Assembly: GCA_029866005.1 (NCBI GenBank) | Contig: JARXAE010000024.1 | Coordinates: 62,001 to 126,000 of the forward strand | Source of the DNA: Fimbriimonas sp. | Lineage (GTDB): Bacteria > Armatimonadota > Fimbriimonadia > Fimbriimonadales > Fimbriimonadaceae | Length of the DNA stretch: 64,000 nucleotides | Direction: 5' to 3' | Shown: piece after piece, positions 33,160 through 41,974 of the stretch | How the letters are laid out: the number at the start of each line of letters is the position of its first letter | Position numbering within the stretch: the first letter of the stretch is position 1 | Translations under genes and position numbers: made by a program | Notes under the pieces: generated by a model | What the model was told of the DNA's origin: nothing | The model's database searches: none | Seen by the model: the letters and a program-made list of their open reading frames with translations, nothing else

Positions 33160-34913
33160 TCGAAGTCTCCATTCAACCAATCCCTCAGTATTTGAGGAAG
33201 CTCGTGCCCTTCGGAGATCAAGGTGAGTATCTCTCGTTCAAGGTCGCGGTAGGGCATTGGTGGGAACTTGGCTTTGGTTGCCATTTGGACTCGGCTTGCG
33301 ACTTCCATTTCCATTCCGCCTTTTCGGCTGAGGAGGTGGGCGTGGAGGTAGTAGAGCATGCCGAGGTTTTGGTGGCGAAGGGCTTCGTCGATGAAGTAGG
33401 CAGCCTCCTCGTAGAAGCGGGCTTGGATGAGCTGGCAGGCGACTTCGATGAAGTTTTCGGGGACGTCGTTGAAGCTGGCGAGGAGAGGAGAGGGGTCTTT
33501 TCCGTGGTTGCGGGGCTGGGCTAGGAAGGCCTCGGCGCGAAGGCAGGGCTCAAGCGGGGAGAGGTAGTGGGCGTTTAGCAGCTCGGTGCGTTCGGCGTTT
33601 TCGTCATCGAGGTTTCCGATGCGGCGGTTAACGGACTTGGCCCACCAGGCGAGGGGGTCGTCACCGTTGAAGAGCAGAGCATGCTCGTAGCAGGTGTCAG
33701 CACGCTGGTAGTCGCCTCGCTCGGTGGCACGGGCGGCGAGTTCGAGGTAGGCCGGGACTCGGAGGGTGAAGTCGGAGGTGAGACTCAGGAGTTGGGCATC
33801 TGAAAAGTCTCGAACGCAAGTATTGGCGCGAGGTGAGCTTGGGACGGATTCAATTAGTGGCTCGAAGGAGTCCTTGGGAGGAAGGATCCTGGCGAGAGTA
33901 GATCCCGAAGAGTCACGTAATTCTGCGGCAACGACCTTCCAAGGGATGCTCGTCAAATCGCTGTAGTGAACCTTTTCAGGATAGAGATCGACCGGCATCT
34001 CGAAGGTTGCGCCCGAATCGTTTTGGATTAGGAGTTTTGCTCCTAGGAAGATTCGAGATGCTCGAAAAAAGAACTGTGGGCGATCGGGGGGTTCTTTTGA
34101 GTTTTCGTCGACTGGTTTTCGCGGGACGTAAAGAAGACCAACGCCATACTCGTTGCAGATGGAGACATCACCGACTCCATTGACCGGCGTTAGATAGAAA
34201 CTGTAGGAGTCGGATTGGCCGGGACCGAGCGTTGTTCCGGGGACGCGGCGTTGCAATTGTAAATCTTCTTCCCAGACTCCCGCATTGGGCCTTTCGAAGG
34301 TGCCGGGTTCGAAATTCAGACAGAAGGTTCCAGCGAAGATTGAGTCAAGGTTGTAGACGACATTATAGTGCTCATTTTCAATCCAAACCGTGTTTGATTC
34401 GTAGGGGATAGATTTTCGGGTGCGGTTGTGAACAGTGACCTCTACTCGCACCCGAGCATCGCCGGGAGAGAGGCTATAACGAGTCGTGATTGAGGCCGAT
34501 CCTGGTTGAGTGATGATTACGGAAGGATTGGAGTCCTCTGCATCGGAATTGTCGACAATAAAGTCGGCCCGTGCGAGCGATCTGGAGTGATGTACTCCTG
34601 GAGTGGAGACCAGAAGTCCTCGACGATACTCGACCGCGGTCGAGGCTGGGCTTCCAAGGAAAACCTCTGATCCGCCTCCGAAGGCAGCACCTGTGCTTCG
34701 CTTGTCTGATACCTCCCAGAGCCGGCCCCCAAGTTCGGGAACAATGGTTAGCTTCAGGTACTCGTTTTCAAGGATGACGGCTCGAACTACCCGACTCACC
34801 TTTGGTTCACTTGAGGTTAACGATGGGAGAGGCCAGGATGCCGGACTGAAGCCGTTCTCCTCAAGGACATCGACGGTGAGCTCTAGGGAATCTTCGTAGA
34901 CTTGGACGGGCAT
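33156..34913 (-). CDS. DUF5107 and TPR-like protein
   Basis: This 585-residue protein has an N-terminal DUF5107-type domain: VILENEYLKLTIVPELGGRL near residue 46, GVHHSRSLARADF, TVHNRTRKSIPYESNTVWIEN. This beta-sandwich resembles those of galactose mutarotase-like folds. The C-terminal half (residues 370-585) carries TPR-like helices (AARATERGDYQRADTCYEHAL, AKSVNRRIGNLDDENAERT). The domain is common in proteins beside carbohydrate-processing genes, so a role in polysaccharide handling is likely but unproven. No signal peptide is visible. Confidence 0.75.
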   Translation of the reverse strand: MPVQVYEDSLELTVDVLEENGFSPASWPLPSLTSSEPKVSRVVRAVILENEYLKLTIVPELGGRLWEVSDKRSTGAAFGGGSEVFLGSPASTAVEYRRGLLVSTPGVHHSRSLARADFIVDNSDAEDSNPSVIITQPGSASITTRYSLSPGDARVRVEVTVHNRTRKSIPYESNTVWIENEHYNVVYNLDSIFAGTFCLNFEPGTFERPNAGVWEEDLQLQRRVPGTTLGPGQSDSYSFYLTPVNGVGDVSICNEYGVGLLYVPRKPVDENSKEPPDRPQFFFRASRIFLGAKLLIQNDSGATFEMPVDLYPEKVHYSDLTSIPWKVVAAELRDSSGSTLARILPPKDSFEPLIESVPSSPRANTCVRDFSDAQLLSLTSDFTLRVPAYLELAARATERGDYQRADTCYEHALLFNGDDPLAWWAKSVNRRIGNLDDENAERTELLNAHYLSPLEPCLRAEAFLAQPRNHGKDPSPLLASFNDVPENFIEVACQLIQARFYEEAAYFIDEALRHQNLGMLYYLHAHLLSRKGGMEMEVASRVQMATKAKFPPMPYRDLEREILTLISEGHELPQILRDWLNGDFD

Positions 34914-34937
34914 GGTTTTCGGTTACACTATTGGGCG

Positions 34938-35135
34938 GTGGCGGTTGTACTTACTCCTCTCGGAAAAGCAGTTGTGGGGACTGTAAAGTGGCTCGTGGTG
35001 CCTCTTTGTGCCGCCCTCATAGGATACGTCCTGATCGGGCCCAATATTGGCAAACCGGTGGAGAAGAAAGCTCAGGTCGAGTCGAAACTTTCGGAGAACG
35101 GGAAGAAGTTTCGCGATGTTCGCGGAATTAAGTAG
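34938..35135 (+). CDS. Small single-pass membrane protein
   Basis: From GTG 34938 the product has 65 residues: one membrane helix (VKWLVVPLCAALIGYVLIG) and a charged, soluble tail rich in Lys and Glu (KKAQVESKLSENGKKFRDV). It lies between two minus-strand genes and is short, so the call rests on the helix, a TACACT box eight bases upstream, and the absence of any other explanation of the stretch. The ATG at 34902 lies inside the divergent gene and is not used here. Confidence 0.5.
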   Translation: MAVVLTPLGKAVVGTVKWLVVPLCAALIGYVLIGPNIGKPVEKKAQVESKLSENGKKFRDVRGIK

Positions 35136-35159
35136 TCTCGAGTTTTGAGATCTATTCCG

Positions 35160-35927
35160 TTAGGCTAACCCGGGGCCAAAGAAGTCGATGGCGTTTTGGG
35201 TCGTTTGGGCAGCCATTTCATCTTGGGTCATGTCATGAAGCTCGGCGAGGGCTTTGTTCAGGATCGGAATGTAGGCGCTTCGGTTTGGTTTGCCTCGGTG
35301 GGGGACGGGAGCCATGTACGGGGCGTCGGTTTCCAGAACGATCTTGTGGGGCGGGATGAACTTGAAGACTTCTCGTAGCTCGTCCGCCTTTTTGTAGGTG
35401 ATGGGGCCGTCACAGCCAAAGAAAGCTCCCAGGCGAAGGGCACGGCGAGCGTCTTCCTTGGTTCCAGCAAAGCAGTGGAACAGGTAAGGGCGGCGCGGGA
35501 GTTTTTCGAGTACATCGAGAAGGTCAGAGTAGGCTTCGCGGGCGTGGAAGACGACGGGTTTGTTCATCTCCTCAGCGAGCTTAAGCTGGTCACGGAGCGC
35601 TTTGTGTTGAACGGAAGTCGGAGCGTAGTCCCAATGGTAATCCAGGCCGATCTCACCGAGGGCGAGGACTTTGGGGTGTTTGAGTGCCTTGACCAGGAGA
35701 GGCATATCGATGGGGTCGTAGTTGGCGGTGTAATTGGGGTGCCAGCCGCAGATTGCAAAGACGTGCTCGTGTTTTTCGGCGAACGCGATTGCCTGGGTCC
35801 AGTCGTTGGGTTCGCACCCGACAACAACTATTCTCTCGACTCCGGCTTCTTTGGCGGCGAGGACTTCCGCGTCAGGATCGGGGTAGTTCTCGAGGTTGTG
35901 GATGTGGCAGTGGGTGTCGATAAGCAT
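35160..35927 (-). CDS. tatD: TatD-family metal-dependent hydrolase
   Basis: Reading from ATG 35927, eight bases after the ydcF stop, gives 255 residues, the normal length. Metal ligands are visible: THCHIHNLENYPD at residue 4 (HxH), GEIGLDYHWDYAP near residue 88 (Glu), VVFHAREAYSD near 124, YLFHCFAGTKEDA near 149 and LETDAPYMAP near 199. TatD proteins are 3'-5' DNA exonucleases and may repair oxidative damage or process tRNA or D-aminoacylated products. The gene ends the ydcF-tatD unit. Confidence 0.9.
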   Translation of the reverse strand: MLIDTHCHIHNLENYPDPDAEVLAAKEAGVERIVVVGCEPNDWTQAIAFAEKHEHVFAICGWHPNYTANYDPIDMPLLVKALKHPKVLALGEIGLDYHWDYAPTSVQHKALRDQLKLAEEMNKPVVFHAREAYSDLLDVLEKLPRRPYLFHCFAGTKEDARRALRLGAFFGCDGPITYKKADELREVFKFIPPHKIVLETDAPYMAPVPHRGKPNRSAYIPILNKALAELHDMTQDEMAAQTTQNAIDFFGPGLA

Positions 35928-35935
35928 GGTTGGAG

Positions 35936-36646
35936 TTAGAGGGTTACCGGTCTGACATGTTCGGGGAAAGTTTCGGAGAGACGCTGCCACGCCATATGAA
36001 CCGCCGGAGGAACATTGACTTGGGCGATATAGTCTTGGCCTTGGGGTCCATAGGCGGAGAACCGCGGGATTTCGCCGAGGATGAGTTCTAGGAAGCGGTC
36101 GAAGGACCAGCCTTCGTTCTCGAGGCCGCTGGGGGTGACCGTGGGGATAAACGGCGGCGCGTTGAAGACGTTGGCTTCGGGGAAGGATTTTTGGAAAGAG
36201 GCGTGGGTTCGACGCTGCATCGTGGGGTCTTGGACGAGGATCATGGACTGGGGCTGAAGGCCAATCCTCTCCAACAGGATTTTCGACTGAACGGCATTTG
36301 AACCACAGTTGGTCGAGATCGATTCGACCATGATCCTTTCGGCGGGGACACGATATCTCCCAACCATCAGATCGTGAAAGATGTCGGCTTCAGCACGGTC
36401 TTCGCCTTCGATTCCCTCTTCCTCTAGGTTTGCCCAGAGACTGGGGGTGGAGTGTCCGATTCCTCCCGAAATCAGCACCATGGGGGCAAGTCCCACATGA
36501 AAAAGCTGGGCGCCGTAAGTTGCGTTGACAGGTAGGGCGGAGCCGAGAACGACGATGAGGTCGGCTTGGGTTGGGAGCTGATTTGGTGCGGCGAGGAACC
36601 TGGCGAGCAGATTGAGGTCCTCAACGGTTTGCGGTTCTAGCTGCAC
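35936..36646 (-). CDS. YdcF-family protein (DUF218)
   Basis: This 236-residue protein (GTG start) has the ElyC/SanA/YdcF domain: DLIVVLGSALPVNATYGAQL near residue 29, VLISGGIGHSTPS near 57, ESISTNCGSNAVQSKILL near 107, and LVQDPTMQRRTHASF near 134 where the usual motif is VTxxxHxxRA. E. coli YdcF binds S-adenosylmethionine, while ElyC and SanA act on the envelope. There is no membrane anchor. A decayed second copy of its C-terminal third is found near 40780-41035, next to the amine oxidase gene. Confidence 0.8.
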   Translation of the reverse strand: MQLEPQTVEDLNLLARFLAAPNQLPTQADLIVVLGSALPVNATYGAQLFHVGLAPMVLISGGIGHSTPSLWANLEEEGIEGEDRAEADIFHDLMVGRYRVPAERIMVESISTNCGSNAVQSKILLERIGLQPQSMILVQDPTMQRRTHASFQKSFPEANVFNAPPFIPTVTPSGLENEGWSFDRFLELILGEIPRFSAYGPQGQDYIAQVNVPPAVHMAWQRLSETFPEHVRPVTL

Positions 36647-36657
36647 TTGATGTTAGT

Positions 36658-36684
36658 AAACCCCGCTCGGTGCGAGCGGGGTTT
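36658..36684 (-). terminator. Terminator between the alkaline phosphatase and ydcF genes
   Basis: CCCCGCTCG (36661-36669), loop GTG, CGAGCGGGG (36673-36681) is a perfect nine-pair stem flanked by AAA and TTT. It begins 21 bases after the phosphatase stop and would work mainly on the minus strand. Confidence 0.8.
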
Positions 36685-36701
36685 AGGAATGCTCAGTCGA
36701 A

Positions 36702-38225
36702 TCAATGCTGGTGGCAGCTGCAATCTTCGGAGGTTTGCCATGGCTCGAGCTCGGCGAAGACGGCATCCTTGTTCTTCTCCATGTGCTTCGCGGCTTCCTC
36801 GAAGGTCATCTGGGGTGGGTTCTCGTGCTTCAGACCTTTGGCGGCGAGCATGAGGTTGAAGAACTCGAAGTTGTTGGTCATGCCGTGGCAGTATTGACTG
36901 CCGGGACCGAACGCGCTCACGAGGACGTGGTCGCTGGTGTGGTTGAGACTCGTGTAACCAACTTTGTGATAGTTCTGAAGAATCAGCGCGAGGACCGATT
37001 GTGGGGCCTTTTGGAGTTCGAGAAGACCGAAGGGAGATTTACCTTGAATCGTATCGGCGATCGCTTGAGCCTCGGCTTCTTTGAGTCCGTAAGTCATCTT
37101 CTCGCGGATCACGTCTTGCACCATGCTGGCCGTCGGCTTCTTGCCAATGGCATCGAAGATGGGGCCGAACGAGGCCTTGATTCCAGCGATAGAGGCGAAA
37201 CCTTTTGTGGTGTCTCCATACTCTTCGCCAGCTCCGTTGAGGGATGGACCTCCGGTGGCGTGATCGCTGGTGATGATAACCAGGGTTTCACCGTCTTTCT
37301 CAGCGAACTCGATCGCGACTTTCACTGCATCTTCGAAAGCGATTTGGTCGTGGATTTGTCCTGCGATGTCGTTCGCGTGGCCGGCGTGGTCGACCTTTCC
37401 GCCTTCGATCTGGAGGATGAAGCCGTTCTTGCCGCCCTTAAGGTTTTCGATGGCGGTCTTTGCCATTTCGGCGAGGGTCGGGACTTGAGTTTGGATCGAG
37501 ACGTCGTTCATGCGATCCACGGAGAATGGCACGTGGCTGTCACTGAAGATTCCGAGGATTTTTCCGGACTTGAGTCCGAGCAGAGAGTTTCGGTCTTTGA
37601 CGACCTGGTAACCCTTGGCGGCAAACTCCTTGTAGAGGTCTCGCTTGTCCTTTCGCTTCTCAGCGTTGAAGAACTTATCTCCTCCACCGAGAAGGACATC
37701 TACGTTGTTTGTAAGATGCTGAGCGGCGATATCGGCCTCTCGGTCTCGGTTGTCGATGACTACGGCGAAACCAGAGGGAGTCGCGTGGGTCATCGTGGTG
37801 GTCGTAACGAGTCCGGTTTTGATCCCAGCTTCCTGAGCGATGTTGTAAAGCGTTCGAAGCTTTGTTCCGTCTGGATAAACGTTGATTTGACCGTTCCACT
37901 GGCGTCGACCGGAACCCCAAGCGCCGGCAGCTGCCGCGGAGTCAGTCACGATGGAACTCAGTGAGCGGGTGTCCTGGAATCCGGTGGCGACATCGGGTCG
38001 CTCCATGAGCTCGGTCCAGAAGGAGTGCTTCCCTTCCGTCATCTGCTGGTAGTGGTTTGCCATGGTAACGACCTGGAGAGCCATGCCGTCGGCGACGCAG
38101 AAGATGATGTTTTTGGGTCGCTTACCTTTCCATGCTTGCGGCTGAAACGCCTCGATTCGGGCGAAAGGAATGCTGGCAAGGCCAGCGGCGCCAAGAGTGA
38201 GAAGTGAGCGACGGGAGACAGACAT
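36702..38225 (-). CDS. Alkaline phosphatase, Tat-exported
   Basis: This 507-residue protein has a twin-arginine signal (SRRSLLTLGAAGLASIPFARI at the N-terminus, here shortened to SRRSLLTLGAAGL), so it is folded before export. Alkaline phosphatase motifs are complete: FCVADGMALQVV near residue 42, IVTDSAAAAGAWGSG near residue 90 with the catalytic Ser, THATPSGFAVVIDNR near 146, IEGGKVDHAGHAND near 294 and ITSDHATGGPS near 334, which give the two zinc sites. The last residues are DCSCHQH, a Cys/His-rich end that could bind metal. It would release phosphate in the periplasm. A TAAACT box lies nine bases before the ATG. Confidence 0.88.
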   Translation of the reverse strand: MSVSRRSLLTLGAAGLASIPFARIEAFQPQAWKGKRPKNIIFCVADGMALQVVTMANHYQQMTEGKHSFWTELMERPDVATGFQDTRSLSSIVTDSAAAAGAWGSGRRQWNGQINVYPDGTKLRTLYNIAQEAGIKTGLVTTTTMTHATPSGFAVVIDNRDREADIAAQHLTNNVDVLLGGGDKFFNAEKRKDKRDLYKEFAAKGYQVVKDRNSLLGLKSGKILGIFSDSHVPFSVDRMNDVSIQTQVPTLAEMAKTAIENLKGGKNGFILQIEGGKVDHAGHANDIAGQIHDQIAFEDAVKVAIEFAEKDGETLVIITSDHATGGPSLNGAGEEYGDTTKGFASIAGIKASFGPIFDAIGKKPTASMVQDVIREKMTYGLKEAEAQAIADTIQGKSPFGLLELQKAPQSVLALILQNYHKVGYTSLNHTSDHVLVSAFGPGSQYCHGMTNNFEFFNLMLAAKGLKHENPPQMTFEEAAKHMEKNKDAVFAELEPWQTSEDCSCHQH

Positions 38226-38337
38226 CGTATTCCGAGTTTAGCGTTTTCGGAGGATAGAATTTGATTAGCTGACAGGAGTTCACTCCTTCGCTAACGTGTC
38301 CTTAACATTTGGATTAGCGACCGGAGGGGTTTCCGAC

Positions 38338-39738
38338 CTAGGGTTTTGTACGCCAGACTTCGTAGTTTCTCCCGTTTTCCAGGATGGTCCATTCCCACTC
38401 GGGTTTGACACGTCCGGTACGCGTGAAAATGACGCTATTGGGCTTGAGAGTTTTAGGATCATCTGATTCTGCCACGGACTTGTTGAGAACCATGATAAGC
38501 GATGGGAGAGAGGTCTCTTGAAGATTTGTCGTACCGGTAGCGAGTTCTTTTTCTTGACGGCTGAGACGGAAGACGGTGTCGATTTCCGGGTGGCGAAGGG
38601 CAATGGTATGCGCCTCAGCTTGACCCGACTGGACGTAATAGGAGGTCTGAAGTCCGCTGATAAGGAACAGGAGAAGGATTGCGACCCCGACGACGACTTG
38701 AGGATTGCGGGCGTTGGACTTTTCCTTCGTTGCAAGTGAATTCGCGGCGAGTATCGCCAGGGGTGCGATCACGGGAAGGATGTAGTGGGGGAGCTTTGCG
38801 CTTGAGACCGTGAAGAAGAGGAAAATCGTCGCCGCCCAGGTGAAGAGGTAGCGGTTGAGAGGCGTGGCGGACTTGCTTTGCCAGATTCGTCTTGCCTCCG
38901 TAAGGCCCCAGGGAATGACGGCGATCAGGAGGATGGGGATGTAGAACGGGAGTCCGGCGAGGCCGAGGGAGTGGGCGGCGTCTCCCCCAGTGAACCGTTT
39001 TAAGTTTTGGTCGATGAGGAATTTCTGAACGAAGTCTTGGCCGTTGGCGAGGTAGCAAGGGACGTACCAGGTGGAGATTGTTGCGATGAGGACAAGGAGT
39101 GCGGGGAGGAAGCCTTTGAAGAACTTGGGTCGCAGCTCGGGGTTTTGGTAGTAGGTGAGGGCAGCGATGGGGGCGAAAAGGAGGAGTGCCACTGGACCCT
39201 TGGCGAGGACTCCGATGCCGAGGAAGAAGGCGGTGAGCAGGACGTTTGATGTTGGCCGCTTTTCGTCGGCGGCGGGGTTAAGGTGATTCCAGAAACTTAG
39301 AAATGCACCGGTCAGTGCAAGGTTAAGCGCGGCGTCGGTCATCATGAGGCGACCGAGAATGAGGATGAGCAGGCTACTTCCCAGGCAGTAGACAACGTGG
39401 CGGGCTTGCCACTCGCCTAGATGCCGCTTCGCAAACTTTGAACAGAGGACATAGAGGGCGATAGTGCAGAGGACAGATGGGATTCGGGGGCCGATCCAGA
39501 TTCCGAAGATCTTCATGAACGGCGTAGCGAGCCAGTAGAGAAGGATTGGTTTTTCGAACCAGGGGCTGCCGTTGTAGTACGGCGTGATGAAGTCTCCCCT
39601 CCGAAGCATCTCGGCAGTGACGGCGCCATAGAAGCCTTCGTCAAGGTCGAAGAGTCCGCTTGCCCACCAGGTCACCATTGGGAGAATGGCGAACAGGTAC
39701 GCGAACCACATCGGATACGGCGGGCTCGGGCGCTTCAT
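38338..39738 (-). CDS. Glycosyltransferase family 39/ArnT-like membrane mannosyltransferase
   Basis: This 466-residue protein has about ten membrane helices and the GT-C signature near the N-terminus: LFDLDEGFYGAVTAEML with the Asp-Glu pair in the first outer loop, and GDFITPYYNGSPWFEKPILLYW following. Such enzymes take a sugar from a polyprenyl-phosphate donor outside the cell and attach it to protein, lipid A or another lipid. The final 90 residues are a soluble outer domain (TDTVFRLSRQEKELATG). The amine oxidase gene ends on its start codon (one-base overlap), so they are probably one transcript. Confidence 0.85.
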   Translation of the reverse strand: MKRPSPPYPMWFAYLFAILPMVTWWASGLFDLDEGFYGAVTAEMLRRGDFITPYYNGSPWFEKPILLYWLATPFMKIFGIWIGPRIPSVLCTIALYVLCSKFAKRHLGEWQARHVVYCLGSSLLILILGRLMMTDAALNLALTGAFLSFWNHLNPAADEKRPTSNVLLTAFFLGIGVLAKGPVALLLFAPIAALTYYQNPELRPKFFKGFLPALLVLIATISTWYVPCYLANGQDFVQKFLIDQNLKRFTGGDAAHSLGLAGLPFYIPILLIAVIPWGLTEARRIWQSKSATPLNRYLFTWAATIFLFFTVSSAKLPHYILPVIAPLAILAANSLATKEKSNARNPQVVVGVAILLLFLISGLQTSYYVQSGQAEAHTIALRHPEIDTVFRLSRQEKELATGTTNLQETSLPSLIMVLNKSVAESDDPKTLKPNSVIFTRTGRVKPEWEWTILENGRNYEVWRTKP

Positions 39739-40751
39739 TAACTTAGATTAAACCTTGGGATATCGCGCGGGTGCATTTTGCCTTCGGCGAAATCGGCCAG
39801 GCGCTCGCCGATCCAGGGACCGAATTTGAAGCCATGGCCAGAACATGGGGATGCCCAGAAGACGTTCGGAGCAGACTCACCCCAAAGGAAATCTTCGTCG
39901 GCAGTTCGGGTGTAGACACAAGTCGTTGGGCTTTCGAGAATTGGGTTTTGGATGCCGAATCTTGTTCTTGCGCAACTGCGAATCATCTCCAGATGCTCTG
40001 GATTTGGAGAGCCCGGTTCGTTGGGGTCCGTTGCGTCGCCTAGGTTGTGGACGCCGATCTTGATTGCGCTTCGCTCCGGTTCGGAGGGGAACCCGTAGAG
40101 CATGGGGTGGGTATCGTCGATCCAGACCATTCCTTCCATTGGTTCGGCAGTCCTGACGTAGGCGAACGTCTGCCTTGTGACGGTAACGGGGAGGTTGAAC
40201 AGGCTCTTTGCCCAGCCACCTGCGCAGACGATGACGCGGTCGAATGTAGATGTGAGTTGCTCGGGTGTTGGGATGTGTTCTTGGATGTGCGTTGCGTTGC
40301 TGAGCGACAGGAGAGTTTGGACGGCTCGGCTTGCGTAGACCCATCCGGCTTCCTTGGTGACGTAACCGATTTCGTCTTCTTGGATTGAGATGTCCGGAGA
40401 GTCGGGCCAATTGAAGACGGACTGCGTGACACCGTTGGCGCGAAGTGACTCAGTAACCTGTTGAAGTTCCTGGCTCTTCCGCTTTCCGAAGTAGACCAAA
40501 CCAGTCTCGAACAGAATTTGTTCGTTTGTTTGGGTTTGGAGTTCCTGCCACAGCGGGTAGCCCTCTTGCATGATCTCCGTGTAGAAGGGGTCGGGGTAAG
40601 CCTTGCGAACGATTCGGCTGTTGCCGTGGGAGCTACCGTTGATATGCCCCGGTGGGTACTGATCAAAGATGGTGACCGCGTGACCGCGCTGTGCGCACGC
40701 GTACGCGGTGCTCGCCCCCATGATCCCTGCCCCAATAACTGCAATCTTCAT
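39738..40751 (-). CDS. FAD-dependent amine oxidase, sarcosine oxidase/SolA-like
   Basis: Reading from ATG 40751 (preceded by GGGAGG) gives 337 residues; a TTG nine bases upstream is an alternative. The FAD loop IAVIGAGIMGASTAYACAQRG is at residues 3-23 (quoted as parts: AVIGAGIMGAS and AYACAQRG). NGSSHGNSRIVRKAYPDPFY near residue 36 and SPCSGHGFKFGPWIGERLAD near the C-terminus match monomeric sarcosine oxidase and N-methyltryptophan oxidase; the Cys would hold FAD covalently. It oxidises a secondary amine, giving hydrogen peroxide and formaldehyde in the classic case. A decayed copy of its N-terminal 77 codons lies at 41975-42211. Confidence 0.85.
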   Translation of the reverse strand: MKIAVIGAGIMGASTAYACAQRGHAVTIFDQYPPGHINGSSHGNSRIVRKAYPDPFYTEIMQEGYPLWQELQTQTNEQILFETGLVYFGKRKSQELQQVTESLRANGVTQSVFNWPDSPDISIQEDEIGYVTKEAGWVYASRAVQTLLSLSNATHIQEHIPTPEQLTSTFDRVIVCAGGWAKSLFNLPVTVTRQTFAYVRTAEPMEGMVWIDDTHPMLYGFPSEPERSAIKIGVHNLGDATDPNEPGSPNPEHLEMIRSCARTRFGIQNPILESPTTCVYTRTADEDFLWGESAPNVFWASPCSGHGFKFGPWIGERLADFAEGKMHPRDIPRFNLS

Positions 40752-40779
40752 TGTTGACAAATCCCTCCCTGCCCCTCGG

Positions 40780-41035
40780 CTTGCGCGAAACCTAATCCCC
40801 GGAGTCGCTTGGAGTCGATAGTCACCAGCCTATCCCAAGCGGCATCCATCTCACTCAGAATATCCAGGTGATTGATGAATCCCTGACCAGGGTCCGCATG
40901 CCGCTAATGTCGGAATCTCACCCAAAACAAGTACCAGAAATCGGTCGAACGACCACCCCTCATTTTCCAATTCAGTTGGAGTGACGACAGGAACAAACGG
41001 CGGCGCGGATTCAATTTCATCAATCACATCCGAAG
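40780..41035 (-). pseudogene. Remnant of a second ydcF-like gene (C-terminal third)
   Basis: On the minus strand a stretch reads APPFVPVVTPTELENEGW, then SFDRFLVLVLGEIP, ending near AACGP. This matches the intact YdcF-like protein encoded at 35936-36646 in about 29 of 39 residues over this part. The rest of the domain, including the N-terminal two thirds, is missing, and the homology continues downstream only after a frame change. It lies directly before the amine oxidase gene. It is a dead relic rather than a short gene. Confidence 0.7.
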
Positions 41036-41085
41036 CACTTCGCAGATCAGGTAGTTTTACCGGTCTTTTTTCGGTAACTCACATA

Positions 41086-41091
41086 TACACT
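41086..41091 (+). promoter_or_regulatory. Probable -10 box of the PEP-CTERM gene
   Basis: TACACT lies 55 bases before the ATG. No convincing -35 box is seen at the usual spacing. Confidence 0.35.
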
Positions 41092-41101
41092 AATGACAGT
41101 T

Positions 41102-41132
41102 AGTTCCGGTTTGGAACTTGGATTTGGAACTT
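41102..41132 (+). repeat. Inverted and direct repeat in the PEP-CTERM leader
   Basis: AGTTCC (41102-41107) and GGAACT (41113-41118) form an inverted repeat with a five-base gap. TTTGGAACTT occurs at 41110-41119 and again at 41123-41132. Together they make a short leader with possible hairpin or protein-binding function just upstream of the ribosome binding site GAGGG. Confidence 0.55.
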
Positions 41133-41146
41133 AGAGGGAAATTTTT

Positions 41147-41854
41147 ATGAAAAAATCATTAAAGAATGCCGCAATCGTTGCGATCGCGGTCTCGACTCTT
41201 GGTGTCGCTGGGCAGGCTGAAGCATTTACGTATACAGTGGACCAATCTGCCACATGGCTGGGATTCATGAACGTGTTTGACCTGCCTTCGAACGGTGGAG
41301 CGTATCAGTTTGGTAGCGCCTGGGGAACAGCCGATCTGACTGCTACTTGGAGCAGTCCTTCAAGCCTCACCCTCGGAACCAACAACATCAACGATCCGAA
41401 CCCTTACTGGTACGTTGGTGGCGGAGCCCCTGGCGCTCAAGGCAACAAGATCATGGACGCCAACATGTACGTGCAAGTCGCGGACGGTTCGTTGAGTAAT
41501 CAAACTGTGACTTTCACCGGCAATGTGGTTGCGAATACGCTCTTCGGTCAGACTGACTCATTGGGCAACGCATGGACCAGCGTTGCGTTCATCAAAGAGT
41601 TCACCTCGGACTTCAGTAGTTTTACACAGACGACCATTCCTCTCACAACGGGAACGTTCAGCATCAGCAAGGCCATTTCTAGTAACGCGACAAATATCGT
41701 GCAGTACGGTTTCCAAACGATAGGATCGAACGTTTGGATCACAGACGCTGCGGCGAAAGGCAACATCCAAATTCAGGCGGTGCCGGAGCCGACGACCATG
41801 CTTGCTCTCGGAGCTGGGCTTGCCTTCCTTCGCCGACGAAAGTCCACTCGCTAA
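41147..41854 (+). CDS. PEP-CTERM sorting-domain protein
   Basis: This 235-residue secreted protein starts with a signal peptide (MKKSLKNAAIVAIAVSTLGV, cleaved near QAEA). The mature part is rich in Thr, Ser, Asn, Gly and Trp and beta-like. The C-terminus is a PEP-CTERM signal: VPEPTTMLALGAGLAFL followed by RRRK, which exosortase recognises and cuts, releasing or anchoring the protein at the surface. No exosortase gene is in the window. It has a ribosome binding site (GAGGG) and a strong terminator, so it is a complete unit. It is flanked by dead gene pieces on the other strand, suggesting that it arrived by rearrangement. Confidence 0.85.
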   Translation: MKKSLKNAAIVAIAVSTLGVAGQAEAFTYTVDQSATWLGFMNVFDLPSNGGAYQFGSAWGTADLTATWSSPSSLTLGTNNINDPNPYWYVGGGAPGAQGNKIMDANMYVQVADGSLSNQTVTFTGNVVANTLFGQTDSLGNAWTSVAFIKEFTSDFSSFTQTTIPLTTGTFSISKAISSNATNIVQYGFQTIGSNVWITDAAAKGNIQIQAVPEPTTMLALGAGLAFLRRRKSTR

Positions 41855-41879
41855 TCTATCTTAACTGAGCGAAAACCCC

Positions 41880-41914
41880 CTGACTTCGGTTCTGCACCGA
41901 AGTCAGGCTTTTCT
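41880..41914 (+). terminator. Rho-independent terminator of the PEP-CTERM gene
   Basis: CTGACTTCGGT (41880-41890), loop TCTGC, ACCGAAGTCAG (41896-41906), then GCTTTTCT. The stem is a perfect eleven pairs, 26 bases after the stop. Confidence 0.9.
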
Positions 41915-41974
41915 CTGTGGATCAAGCCCTCGATTTCATAGTGAGTCGGTAAGGAGAACAGGATGTTTCCACGA

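Noticed and set aside
36705-37964. Long plus-strand open frame of 419 codons opposite the alkaline phosphatase gene
   Set aside because: The minus strand carries all alkaline phosphatase motifs and a Tat signal; the opposite frame has no recognisable motif and arises from codon bias.
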